Positions 1 to 6,393 of a stretch of DNA of 10,588 bases are shown here, in pieces. The position numbers and the translations under genes were made by a program. Source of the stretch: Chloroflexota bacterium (GTDB taxonomy: Bacteria > Chloroflexota > Anaerolineae > Anaerolineales > UBA11657). The stretch's first letter is position 1, and each line of letters starts with the position of its first letter. The notes beneath the pieces are model-generated. The model was not told the DNA's origin. It searched no databases and worked only from the letters and a program-made list of their open reading frames with translations. The stretch is from assembly GCA_003670425.1 (NCBI GenBank), contig QWRL01000076.1, positions 1 to 10,588 on the forward strand. Reading direction: 5' to 3'.

Positions 1-271
1 AGCCAAGCGGCGACCGCGCGGACGCGGAGGAAAGGAAGGCACTGCACACAAGGGCCCCCCCACCGCGCTGCAGTACTTGCGCACCCGCCACTGGGCGCGC
101 GTTTTCAGTCCAGAGCAGGCGCCGCGGTCGCCAGCCGTGGCGCGCTTTAAAGTCACCCCATTGCCATGCCTGCAGCAGCGGCGGAGCCGGATCAAGTTGC
201 AGCAGGCCAGCATGCCAGTCCGCCTCAGACTCGGCGTTGCGCAGCGCGTATTGCGGTGCGGGAATGCTCAA
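1..271 (-). CDS. FemAB-like peptidoglycan interpeptide-bridge aminoacyltransferase, N-terminal part only (runs off left edge)
   Basis: The minus-strand frame from a TTG at 271-269 stays open to the window edge (about 90 codons). It encodes a protein beginning MSIPAPQYALRNAESEADWH. Residues about 31-66 (LLQAWQWGDFKARHGWRPRR, then further on VAGAQVLQR) line up well with LLQTAAWAQLKCAFGWRVVR and VAGAQILVRR of the FemAB gene just upstream, so this is a tandem paralogue. FemAB enzymes add amino acids from aminoacyl-tRNA to the lipid II stem peptide in the cytoplasm. The start lies 15 nt after the TGA of the upstream gene and in the same frame, so the two are probably cotranscribed. TTG is the only reasonable start after that stop; I see no strong Shine-Dalgarno sequence. 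Likeness to the family fades after a run of seven G on the coding strand (complement of 55-61), so a frameshift or sequence error there is possible. Confidence 0.72.
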   Translation of the reverse strand, partial: MSIPAPQYALRNAESEADWHAGLLQLDPAPPLLQAWQWGDFKARHGWRPRRLLWTENARPVAGAQVLQRGGGALVCSAFLSSASARSPLG

Positions 272-286
272 AGCATTGCGCCCAAT

Positions 287-1363
287 TCAGCCGGGCGGCG
301 CGTTGCGCTGTGCGAGCCGGAGATAGGCGCCATACAGACGGTGCGCCCACGGCACATACACATGGTCCCACGCGCCACAGTTGCGTTCTAACCGTCCGCC
401 AAAGCCGCGCTTGAAGCGGTACACCGGCCAGAGCCCGTCACTGCGCGTGGTGAAGCCGGCTTCTAGTTGCGCCTCATCTGCATCCGGCACACCCCACATA
501 TCGTAGGCGCTGCAGCCGCGCGCATGCGCCCACTGCATGGCGGCCCACTGCACAGCGTATGGCGCCATGCTGGCACGCTCGGCATCATCCGATGCGCCGT
601 ACAAGTACCAAGCGCGCGTTCCGCTGGCAAAAATCATTGCGCCCGCCAGCACGCGACCCGCGCTCTCAGCCAGCAGCAGCGCAACGCGCCCGCTTGGCGC
701 AAAGCTTTCGTAAGCAGTTTGATAGTAGCGTTCGTTGTGAATTCCAAAATTGTCGCGTGCCGCAGTGGATTGCAGCAGGCGCCAAAACGCGGCCAGCTCT
801 GCGGCAGCATGCAGCAGTGGCGCAGCGCGCACTACCACCGCCTTTTTTTCAGCGAGGCCAATGTTGTAGCGCGTCTTGGACTTCATGCGCCCCAACGCCG
901 CTGCTGGTTCGCAAGCCGTGTCCACCAGCAGCGTGCGCCGCGGCTGCAGCGCTTGCGGGCTGGCCTGCCACCCCAGCGCATGCAGCAGTTGCGCTGGTTC
1001 TTCACCCGCCTGCAAGTCCGGCTCAAGTTTTAAAAAAATGGCGTGTTCGGCGCGCGCTGCATCATCGCAGAGTTGCAACACAGCTTTTACTTGTGCGGCG
1101 TCCTGCCAGTTCACAAGCGGGCCCTTGGGCAGGTAGGCAATGCTGCCCAAAGCAAGCGGCAGCCGCCGTACAAGAATTTGCGCGCCGGCCACAATGCGGA
1201 CTGGGCTGCGCAGCGCCACGCGCACCACGCGCCATCCGAACGCGCACTTCAGCTGCGCCCAGGCCGCAGTTTGCAGCAGGTGCGCCGCATTGCCGGTGCC
1301 GCCACCTGTAAATGCGGAGGCAAAAGCATCCCATTCAGCAGCATCAATTTCAGCGGCAGGCAC
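287..1363 (-). CDS. FemAB-family peptidoglycan bridge aminoacyltransferase (lipid II amino-acid ligase, FemX-like)
   Basis: The 358-residue product has the usual length and layout of FemAB proteins, two GNAT-like folds in tandem. Recognisable blocks are AAWAQLKCAFGWR (33-45), AGAQILVRRLPL (59-70) followed by AYLPKGPLV (76-84), KSKTRYNIGLAEK (161-173), the YLYGASD strand (253-259), YDMWGVPD (287-294) and YRFKRGFGG (315-323). These match the conserved second-domain core of the family. The enzyme would use aminoacyl-tRNA to extend the peptidoglycan stem peptide; which amino acid it adds cannot be read from the sequence. There is no signal peptide, so it is cytoplasmic. The start is a GTG at 1363-1361. 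A TATAAT (complement of 1371-1376) ends only 7 nt before it, which suggests a leaderless mRNA. It is followed by a second FemAB gene 15 nt downstream and is divergent from the SirB1 gene. Confidence 0.9.
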   Translation of the reverse strand: MPAAEIDAAEWDAFASAFTGGGTGNAAHLLQTAAWAQLKCAFGWRVVRVALRSPVRIVAGAQILVRRLPLALGSIAYLPKGPLVNWQDAAQVKAVLQLCDDAARAEHAIFLKLEPDLQAGEEPAQLLHALGWQASPQALQPRRTLLVDTACEPAAALGRMKSKTRYNIGLAEKKAVVVRAAPLLHAAAELAAFWRLLQSTAARDNFGIHNERYYQTAYESFAPSGRVALLLAESAGRVLAGAMIFASGTRAWYLYGASDDAERASMAPYAVQWAAMQWAHARGCSAYDMWGVPDADEAQLEAGFTTRSDGLWPVYRFKRGFGGRLERNCGAWDHVYVPWAHRLYGAYLRLAQRNAPPG

Positions 1364-1370
1364 GTCCGCG

Positions 1371-1376
1371 ATTATA
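1371..1376 (-). promoter_or_regulatory. -10 element TATAAT for the femAB pair
   Basis: The complement of 1371-1376 reads a perfect TATAAT, and only 7 nt separate it from the GTG start at 1363. A transcript begun the usual 6-8 nt downstream would start at or next to the start codon, giving a leaderless message. No good -35 hexamer is visible 16-18 nt upstream, so the assignment rests on the -10 element and its position. Confidence 0.5.
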
Positions 1377-1399
1377 GTGGCGGTACCTGCTTTCGTAGG

Positions 1400-1405
1400 T
1401 AAAAT
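1400..1405 (+). promoter_or_regulatory. possible -10 element TAAAAT for the SirB1-like gene
   Basis: TAAAAT lies in the 101-bp divergent gap, about 59 nt before the SirB1 ATG. It is the best -10-like hexamer on this strand. There is no convincing -35 and no Shine-Dalgarno sequence before the ATG, so this is a weak call. Confidence 0.3.
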
Positions 1406-1464
1406 ATCGAGAGGTTACCCTGCGCGAGCAGTGCAGGTTAAACAGTTCTCCTCCATTTTCCACC

Positions 1465-2277
1465 ATGACTTTCGAAGCAGCAGTGCGCCAGCAATCCATT
1501 GATGTGCCGCTGGCTGCGCTGGAGTTTGCCCGGTCCATCGCCTATCCGGATTTGGACATTGCGCACTATCAACGAAAGCTGGATGACCTTGCGCACGCCG
1601 CTGCAAAGGCCATTGCCTGTTATTCGGACAAGGCTGCGCAGGCGCGGGCGCTCGGGGTTTTTCTTTTTCAGGATCAGGGATTTGGCGGCAACGCACAGGA
1701 CTACGGCAGCCCGGCCAATAGTTTTATGAACGAGGTTATTGACCAGCGCCGCGGACTTCCAATCACGCTTTCGGTGCTGTATGTGGCCACCGGGCAGCGC
1801 TGCCATTTGCCGGTTTACGGCGTGGGCATGCCGGGTCATTTTGTAGCGGCGTGCAAAACGCCTGCGGGTCCGCTTTTTGTTGATGCCTTCAATGGGGGCG
1901 GGGAGATAAGCACGGCGGAGTGCGCGCAACTGGTGCAAAGCCTGGCGCGGCAGAAGCTTGAGTTTGAGCCTGCCTGGCTGAATGAATCTTCTAGCGAAGA
2001 GACGCTTGCGCGCATGCTGAATAATCTGCGGCAGGCATATGTAAACCGGCGTGAGTGGAACCTGGCACTGAAGGTGGTGGACCAGCTGCAGATTTTGCAT
2101 CCGGCGCGCGCTTCGCACTGGCGCACGCGCGGACTTATTCACATTCAGGCGGGCGAGCTGGGTGCTGCCTTGCGCGCGCTTGAGCAGTTTTTGCGGCGCG
2201 CACCAGAAGCGGCGGAGGCGGAAGTCATCCGCAACGCCTGCTGCCAAATTCGCAGCAGCATTGCGCGCTTGAACTAA
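1465..2277 (+). CDS. sirB1: SirB1-family protein: transglutaminase-like domain plus C-terminal TPR-like region
   Basis: The 270-residue protein matches the usual length and layout of the SirB1 family. The N-terminal transglutaminase-like core contains NSFMNEVIDQRRGLPITLSVLY (85-106), PGHF (123-126) and DAFNGG (140-145). These are the signature blocks, with the His and Asp of the papain-like triad kept. As in other members, the position of the catalytic Cys next to the GLPITLS segment is not Cys, so peptidase or transglutaminase activity is doubtful. Residues about 178-250 form a helical TPR-like tail (RQAYVNRREWNLALKVVDQL, then a second repeat ending LEQFLRRAP). The molecular role of SirB1 proteins is poorly defined; the name comes from a neighbour of a regulator in enterobacteria. 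It has its own promoter region, is divergent from femAB, and converges on the fasciclin gene with only 15 bp between stops. Confidence 0.88.
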   Translation: MTFEAAVRQQSIDVPLAALEFARSIAYPDLDIAHYQRKLDDLAHAAAKAIACYSDKAAQARALGVFLFQDQGFGGNAQDYGSPANSFMNEVIDQRRGLPITLSVLYVATGQRCHLPVYGVGMPGHFVAACKTPAGPLFVDAFNGGGEISTAECAQLVQSLARQKLEFEPAWLNESSSEETLARMLNNLRQAYVNRREWNLALKVVDQLQILHPARASHWRTRGLIHIQAGELGAALRALEQFLRRAPEAAEAEVIRNACCQIRSSIARLN

Positions 2278-2292
2278 ACGCGCTGGAGCGGG

Positions 2293-3471
2293 CTAGGGGG
2301 CTGGCGGCAGGAGCACCGTGTCCAACCCGTGGACCACGCCGTTCGAAGCAACCAGAGCCGTGCCGGTTACATTGGCCGGCCCGTACAGCGGCGCGTCGGC
2401 GCTACCGGTAATCTTTATCTGTGGTCCGGCCAGCGTCAACAGTTGTTGCGGGGTCAAGTCCGCCTGCATCAGTTTGCCGCCCACCACATGGTAGAGCAGC
2501 ACGGTGCGCATCGTGTTGGCATCCAACAGCAGAAAGTCCATTGTGCCGGCTGGCAGCGCCAGAAAACCTTCGTTCACCGGTGCAAACACAGTGAACGGCC
2601 CCTCGCCTTGCAACAAGCTGATCAACTCGGCGCGCTCCAGCCAGCTATAGAACTTGGTGAAGCGCGCATCGACGGCGAGCAAATCCACCAGTGTTCCGAT
2701 GTCGGGTGTTTGCAGCACCATGTCAATCGGGTGCACCAGACCGTTGCCGGTTGCCGGGCTGGATGCGGCCACGGCGGCGCCGTTAACGGTGGCGCTGGTG
2801 CCCGTGACGCGCAGTGCCAGCGCCGGGCCGAGCACTGTGCGCAGCGCTGGCGTAGTTGCAAAAGCAGATTGCTCCAGGCGCTGTGGAACCAGGTGGTAGC
2901 TGAGCAGCTCTGCTAGGGCATCCGGGTTCTGCAGCAGCGCCTCCAGTGTGCCTTCGGGCAGCTGTTCAAAAGCTGCATTCGTGGGAGCAAATAAAGTGAA
3001 GGGTCCGCCGGTGCGCAGCGTGTCTGCCATTCCTGCACTTTGGACAGCCTGCACGAGTGTGCTGAATTGCGGATCGGACAGCAGCAGGCTCAGGATGTTG
3101 GCGGTGGGATCACCAGGGGTGGGTGGCGGCACACTTGTGACAGCCACGGCCACAGCCGTACTGGTGGGCTGCACGGGCGCGGGTGTTGCAGTGGCCGGCA
3201 GCGCAATCAAATTTGCTGCGTCCATTGCCACCATGGTTTGCTGCACAAACGCCTGCATGGTGGGCAGCCCAATCGGGACGCGCGTGGCGGCTGCACTGGG
3301 CACGGCGGTTGCCGGCGCGGCAGCACTTTCGGCTGTAAGAATCCACCAGCCCAGCAGACCGCCGCCAACCAGCGCAACCAAAAGTGACATCACCGTGATC
3401 GTGCCCAAAAAAGCAGCGATTACGAGCGATGAAGCAGAGGACTCATCTATAAACTGGCGCAGTCTTTGCAT
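2293..3471 (-). CDS. membrane-anchored protein with two FAS1 (fasciclin) domains
   Basis: The 392-residue protein has a short N-terminal cytoplasmic stretch, one hydrophobic segment (about 15-47) and an Ala/Thr/Pro-rich linker (about 50-122, with ATAVP and TATPAP repeats). Two FAS1 domains follow, at about 124-253 and 258-388. Each carries the two family boxes: GPFTLFAPTNAAF (156-168) with YH at 192-193, and GPFTVFAPVNEGF (291-303) with YHVVGGK (327-333). FAS1 domains are extracellular adhesion or ligand-binding modules. With this topology both would sit outside the membrane on a flexible stalk. The hydrophobic segment has no lipobox or clear cleavage site, so it is more likely an anchor than a removable signal. 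Thr/Pro linkers of this kind are common in Chloroflexota surface proteins. The ligand is unknown. The gene follows the ABC permease on the same strand but is 172 bp away and has a -10-like element of its own. Confidence 0.9.
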   Translation of the reverse strand: MQRLRQFIDESSASSLVIAAFLGTITVMSLLVALVGGGLLGWWILTAESAAAPATAVPSAAATRVPIGLPTMQAFVQQTMVAMDAANLIALPATATPAPVQPTSTAVAVAVTSVPPPTPGDPTANILSLLLSDPQFSTLVQAVQSAGMADTLRTGGPFTLFAPTNAAFEQLPEGTLEALLQNPDALAELLSYHLVPQRLEQSAFATTPALRTVLGPALALRVTGTSATVNGAAVAASSPATGNGLVHPIDMVLQTPDIGTLVDLLAVDARFTKFYSWLERAELISLLQGEGPFTVFAPVNEGFLALPAGTMDFLLLDANTMRTVLLYHVVGGKLMQADLTPQQLLTLAGPQIKITGSADAPLYGPANVTGTALVASNGVVHGLDTVLLPPAP

Positions 3472-3498
3472 ATTGGCGGCTTAAGCGCGCGCGTGCCC

Positions 3499-3504
3499 AT
3501 TGTA
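3499..3504 (-). promoter_or_regulatory. possible -10 element TACAAT for the FAS1 gene
   Basis: The complement of 3499-3504 reads TACAAT, 27 nt before the FAS1 ATG. The same hexamer precedes the tRNA-Arg gene. No clear -35 or Shine-Dalgarno sequence is visible, so confidence is modest. Confidence 0.35.
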
Positions 3505-3565
3505 CTCCGCAACAGTCATGCATGGGTACGCGGGCGGTGGTTGGTCAGCGTTCGGCGTGCAGCAA

Positions 3566-3587
3566 CTGCGCAAGCAATTGAGCGCAG
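3566..3587 (-). terminator. weak stem-loop downstream of the ABC permease
   Basis: CTGCGC (3566-3571) pairs with GCGCAG (3582-3587) around a 10-nt loop, in the 172-bp gap between the permease stop and the FAS1 start. There is no T-tract on the 3' side of the minus-strand transcript; the T-rich stretch is on its 5' side. A role as terminator is therefore only a suggestion. The rest of the gap shows nothing beyond the -10-like element near the FAS1 gene. Confidence 0.25.
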
Positions 3588-3643
3588 CCATAAAAGAAAC
3601 TGTGCCTGGTTTCGGAGCGCTTTGCAAAATAACGCAGGGCAGG

Positions 3644-4504
3644 CTAGGTGCGCCCCTGTGCCAGTTTATATTCCATCCAACGCACGCCGCGCGAGAGCAA
3701 AATGGTCATGGTCAGATACATGAACGCGAGCACGCTGTAAGACTGAAAGAATACAAATGTACTGCTGGCATACAGGCGCGCCAGCTGGGTAATGTCTTCA
3801 ACGCCCAGCACACTCACCAGCGATGAATCCTTCAGCATGGAGATGAAGTCGTTGCCAAGTGTGGGCAGGATGCGCCGGATGGCCTGTGGCAAAATGATGT
3901 GGCGCATGGTTTGAAAATAATTCATCCCCAGCGCCCGCGCTGCTTCAACCTGCCCCTTGTCGATGGACTGGATGCCCGCGCGAAAGTTCTCCGCCTCAAA
4001 CGCGCCGTAGGCGAAGCCCAATGCCAGCACCACCCGCCATTCATTAGGGAAGCTGCGCGGGGTAAGTTTGCTCAGCCATAAATTGCCGGTCAAGCTCCCC
4101 AACTGGTTCAGCTCGCTCATCATAAGCGGCACGCCCACGAAAGCGACGTAGAGCAGCAAGACCAAAATTGGAATGCCGCGCACAATCTCCACGTAAAACG
4201 AGGTGATGTTACTAATGACCGGGTTTTGCGCAGTGCGCCCCAAACCCGCAAAAAGGCCGATCACCAGCGCTATTGAATAGCCCAGCATAGCCGTGCGCAG
4301 GGTGACGACGATGCCGGGCACAATTGCGCGAAACGCGTTGCCGGTTTTTTCGTCTGACATGATTGAATACAAAATGAGCAAGCCAAGCAAAATTGTCACC
4401 AGCAGCCACCACGGCAGGCGCGCAAGCCAGTCAGAGAATTCGGGTGCGATGCCGGGGCGGCGGTGTCGGGTGCCGACTGCAGCGGCGCCGGGGGCGCTGG
4501 TCAT
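3644..4504 (-). CDS. polar amino-acid ABC transporter permease (HisM/GlnP family)
   Basis: The 286-residue integral membrane protein carries the MetI-type permease fold. A first membrane segment lies at about 31-49. The core begins with GIVVTLRTAMLGYSIALVIG (64-83), followed by the family block EIVRGIPILVLLLYVAF (106-122). The cytoplasmic EAA loop that docks the ATPase is at about 187-206 (EAARALGMNYFQTMRHIILP), followed by LGNDFISMLKDSSLVS (216-231). These are hallmarks of His/Glu/Gln-type importers. The N-terminus is longer than in minimal members. Residues 129-155 form an extra periplasmic insert between the core helices. A GGGAG Shine-Dalgarno sequence sits 5 nt before the ATG. It is the second gene after the substrate-binding lipoprotein, 145 bp away. 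No ATP-binding subunit follows, so the ATPase must be encoded elsewhere or shared. Confidence 0.93.
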   Translation of the reverse strand: MTSAPGAAAVGTRHRRPGIAPEFSDWLARLPWWLLVTILLGLLILYSIMSDEKTGNAFRAIVPGIVVTLRTAMLGYSIALVIGLFAGLGRTAQNPVISNITSFYVEIVRGIPILVLLLYVAFVGVPLMMSELNQLGSLTGNLWLSKLTPRSFPNEWRVVLALGFAYGAFEAENFRAGIQSIDKGQVEAARALGMNYFQTMRHIILPQAIRRILPTLGNDFISMLKDSSLVSVLGVEDITQLARLYASSTFVFFQSYSVLAFMYLTMTILLSRGVRWMEYKLAQGRT

Positions 4505-4509
4505 TTAAT

Positions 4510-4514
4510 CTCCC
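4510..4514 (-). promoter_or_regulatory. Shine-Dalgarno sequence GGGAG of the ABC permease
   Basis: The complement reads GGGAG, with 5 nt to the ATG at 4504. It fixes this start. Visible Shine-Dalgarno sites in this window occur only for this gene, its partner lipoprotein and the edge lipoprotein. Confidence 0.6.
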
Positions 4515-4565
4515 GCGGGGATTGTGGCAGCGGCGGTGCCATTACAGGTTCGGCAGGAAAGCGCA

Positions 4566-4621
4566 AAGGGGCGGAGCGGACAAGGTACAGACTATGTAAC
4601 ACCCTTGCCGCTGCGCCCCTT
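4566..4621 (-). promoter_or_regulatory. long intercistronic stem-loop between substrate-binding protein and permease genes
   Basis: On the minus-strand transcript the arm at 4621-4603 (AAGGGGCGCAGCGGCAAGG) pairs with the arm at 4585-4566 in 18 base pairs. There is one C-C mismatch and one bulged base, and the loop is 17 nt. No T-tract follows, so it is not a classic terminator. In ABC importer operons such hairpins after the binding-protein gene commonly stop 3' decay or part of the transcription, so binding protein outnumbers permease. I infer that role here. It begins about 29 nt after the binding-protein stop and ends about 60 nt before the permease ATG. Confidence 0.7.
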
Positions 4622-4649
4622 CGCATGCGTGTCTAAGAATAGTGGCCGG

Positions 4650-5453
4650 CTATTTTGAACCTGGAATCCACTTTTCCTTGATCTTGTCAAAAGTACCGTC
4701 AGCTCTTTGGTCAGCCAGAGCCTTGTTGAACGCGGCGCGCAAGTCGCTGCCCTGCGGAAACACAAAGCCGAGGTCTTCGCCGGCCAGTACTTCGGAGAGC
4801 GTTTCCAGCTTGTCCGGATTGGCCTGCATATTGCCGGAGCTGGCCACATCGTCCATTACCGTGGCATCAATGTCATTGTTCATCAGTGCCTGCACAATCA
4901 GGCCAAACTGGTCATACGCTTGGATGCGATCTTTGCCGACAAGTTTCTCCATAATGACATAGTTGGTGGTGCCAGGCTGGGCGCCGAATATCAACTCCGC
5001 ATTGGCTTTGAACTCATCACCGGTCTTGAAGCGGGTTTCGCCTTTGCGAACAAGCAGACGCTGGGCAACGTTAATCACCGGGTCGCTGAAATCAACATTC
5101 TTGGCGCGCTCGGGTGTGATGGTGATGCCGTCGGCAGCCATGTCCCACTCCGCCTTGCCCTTGGATTCCATCACTGCGACGATGGCATCCCAGCTGGTGG
5201 TGACAAATTTCGTCTTGCAGTTCAGGCGCTTGCAGACATCATTGACAATGTCATAGTCCATGCCAATGTTTTCGCCGGTTTTCTCGTCTTTGTAGTTGAA
5301 GGGCGGGTAGGCATTTTCCACAGCGATGACGATCTCGCGCCCGCCAAGGTCATTTGGTTTGGCGGCAGCCGGCTCAGCAGCGGGTGCGGGCGCTGCACAA
5401 CTGGCCAAAAACAATGCGAGGCTTGCGCCCATGAGTAGTTGTCTGCGGTTCAT
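4650..5453 (-). CDS. amino-acid ABC transporter substrate-binding lipoprotein (SBP family 3)
   Basis: The 267-residue precursor begins with a lipoprotein signal peptide, MNRRQLLMGASLALFLASC, with lipobox LASC and the lipidated Cys at 19. A short Ala/Pro linker follows. The mature part is a type-3 periplasmic-binding fold with AYPPFNYKDEKTGENIGMDY (48-67), the block DMAADGITITPERAKNVDFS (104-123), the ligand Arg region RLLVRKG (132-138), a PGTTNY loop (160-165), and the Asp of TVMDD (198-202) that usually grips the ligand amino group. It would capture an amino acid outside the membrane and hand it to the permease encoded downstream. The specificity (polar or branched) cannot be read. AGGAG lies 9 nt before the ATG. 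It is divergent from the pentapeptide gene, with 152 bp between them. Confidence 0.93.
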   Translation of the reverse strand: MNRRQLLMGASLALFLASCAAPAPAAEPAAAKPNDLGGREIVIAVENAYPPFNYKDEKTGENIGMDYDIVNDVCKRLNCKTKFVTTSWDAIVAVMESKGKAEWDMAADGITITPERAKNVDFSDPVINVAQRLLVRKGETRFKTGDEFKANAELIFGAQPGTTNYVIMEKLVGKDRIQAYDQFGLIVQALMNNDIDATVMDDVASSGNMQANPDKLETLSEVLAGEDLGFVFPQGSDLRAAFNKALADQRADGTFDKIKEKWIPGSK

Positions 5454-5462
5454 TTCATTCAG

Positions 5463-5467
5463 CTCCT
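5463..5467 (-). promoter_or_regulatory. Shine-Dalgarno sequence AGGAG of the substrate-binding lipoprotein
   Basis: The complement reads AGGAG, 9 nt before the ATG at 5453. A TAGATT hexamer (complement of 5470-5475) lies just upstream and could be a -10 element, though it would give a very short leader and I see no -35 for it. Confidence 0.5.
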
Positions 5468-5593
5468 ATAATCTAATCGGTCCGGCAGATCATAAACTGC
5501 AGCCGGCGCGTGGCGCAAGAATACCACGCACCGCCAAGCTGGTCAAACTTTTTGCGGCGCGCACATGGCGCGCAACCGGCTCAGTTTTTGCAG

Positions 5594-5599
5594 TAAAAT
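5594..5599 (+). promoter_or_regulatory. -10-like TAAAAT immediately before the pentapeptide gene
   Basis: TAAAAT ends 6 nt before the ATG at 5606, the spacing expected if transcription starts at the start codon. No Shine-Dalgarno sequence and no clear -35 are visible. Confidence 0.4.
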
Positions 5600-5605
5600 A
5601 TTGGC

Positions 5606-6010
5606 ATGAATTCAGCAAGCACTGCGCCGGCCAAGAAAGTGATTGTCAAGGGCAAAACAATTGAGCCGCGTGCAATGCTGAGTTGGGCGCGCTTGCGGCG
5701 CGCGGCGCTGGCGGGATGCAACCTGCAGCAGGCCATCCTGCAAGGCGCAGATCTGCGGCAGGCGGATTTGCATAACAGTAACTTGTCCGGCGCGCGCCTG
5801 TCGCATGCCTATTTGCAGGGCGCGAATCTCGCGGGCGCAAACCTTGAATATGCGGATTTGCGCTGCGCGGACCTGACGGGCGCACAGCTCAAGGGCGCGT
5901 CTTTGGCTTGTGCGCGCCTGGAGGGCGCGATCATTGCGCTGGAGCAGTTGAGCGCGGTGAGCTCGCTAGCCGGCGCAACGCTGCCGGACGGCAGCAAGCA
6001 AAGCCGCTAG
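5606..6010 (+). CDS. small pentapeptide-repeat protein
   Basis: This 134-residue protein is made almost wholly of A(D/N)LXX-type pentapeptides. From about residue 23 to 110 every fifth residue is Leu (30, 35, 40, 45 and on to 105, then Ile 110), preceded two residues earlier mostly by Ala, as in ADLRQADLHNSNLSGARL. About 17 repeats should wind into a right-handed quadrilateral beta-helix of a little over four turns. The C-terminal SLAGATLPDGS (120-130) is a cap often seen at the end of such domains. There is no signal peptide or membrane segment. The first 20 residues are a basic, unstructured lead-in. Some pentapeptide proteins mimic DNA and protect gyrase (Qnr/MfpA), but this short protein has no feature pointing to that, so its function is unknown. 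It is divergent from the ABC operon and convergent with fmdB. Confidence 0.88.
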   Translation: MNSASTAPAKKVIVKGKTIEPRAMLSWARLRRAALAGCNLQQAILQGADLRQADLHNSNLSGARLSHAYLQGANLAGANLEYADLRCADLTGAQLKGASLACARLEGAIIALEQLSAVSSLAGATLPDGSKQSR

Positions 6011-6063
6011 CCGGCTGGCCGCCCGCGCTGCTGCGCTAAAAAGTTTCAGCGAAAGTTGTTGGT

Positions 6064-6082
6064 GCCGGGCTGCAGCCCCGGC
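6064..6082. other. GC-rich stem-loop between convergent genes
   Basis: GCCGGG (6064-6069) and CCCGGC (6077-6082) form a 6-bp stem with a 7-nt loop. It is followed by GCGCGC-AAG-GCGCGC at 6081-6095. It lies in the 108-bp gap between the stops of the pentapeptide and fmdB genes. No T-tract adjoins it on either strand, so a bidirectional terminator role is possible but not shown. Confidence 0.35.
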
Positions 6083-6118
6083 GCGCAAGGCGCGCTTGTG
6101 CGCGCTGCTCTGCGCGGG

Positions 6119-6352
6119 TTAGTTTTGCGAGGGACCGCAGCCGCACCCGCCGCCACAGCAGGCACCGCCCATGCTCACCGGTTGGGCAGCAGTTTTGGGG
6201 CCGCCCGAAGCTGCGAAAAACAGGGACAACACCCGCGCCGCATGTTCGCCAGCACACTGCGGGCACGTAGCCACGCCGTCGGCCGCTTTGATTGCGCGCA
6301 GCTCCTCAAATTTCACGGCACAATCCGGGCAGAAGTATTCATAGATTGGCAT
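6119..6352 (-). CDS. fmdB: FmdB-family zinc-ribbon regulatory protein with Cys-rich tail
   Basis: The 77-residue protein begins MPIYEYFCPDC, the diagnostic start of the FmdB/CxxC_CXXC_SSSS family. CPDC (8-11) and CPQC (30-33) form a zinc ribbon. The tail ends GGACCGGGCGCGPSQN, with Cys at 65, 66, 70 and 72, and may bind a second metal. The frame stays open upstream for 67 more codons, but that extension has no family likeness and would run into the divergent gene at 6493, so the ATG at 6352 is chosen. A TACACT (complement of 6359-6364) ends 6 nt before it. FmdB is a putative regulator named from methylotroph amidase/formamidase operons; its biochemical role is not established. Many Chloroflexota carry it as a single small gene. 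Confidence 0.9.
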   Translation of the reverse strand: MPIYEYFCPDCAVKFEELRAIKAADGVATCPQCAGEHAARVLSLFFAASGGPKTAAQPVSMGGACCGGGCGCGPSQN

Positions 6353-6358
6353 GCGCCA

Positions 6359-6364
6359 AGTGTA
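6359..6364 (-). promoter_or_regulatory. -10-like TACACT immediately before fmdB
   Basis: The complement reads TACACT, ending 6 nt before the fmdB ATG with no room for a Shine-Dalgarno sequence. This fits a leaderless start. The hexamer keeps only the TAnnnT core of the consensus and no -35 is visible. Confidence 0.35.
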
Positions 6365-6393
6365 GCAGCGCGCCGCGCGCCGGGCGGAATGCA

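Noticed and set aside
559..1311. Long plus-strand open frame opposite femAB
   Set aside because: Ala/Arg/Pro-rich composition typical of antisense frames in GC-rich DNA; the opposite strand gives a clear FemAB protein.
1438..2247. Long minus-strand open frame opposite the SirB1 gene
   Set aside because: No domain, Arg-rich and unlike any family; the plus strand has the SirB1 motifs.
4707..5438. Plus-strand open frame of 243 codons opposite the substrate-binding gene
   Set aside because: It mirrors the coding frame of an unmistakable SBP family 3 lipoprotein.
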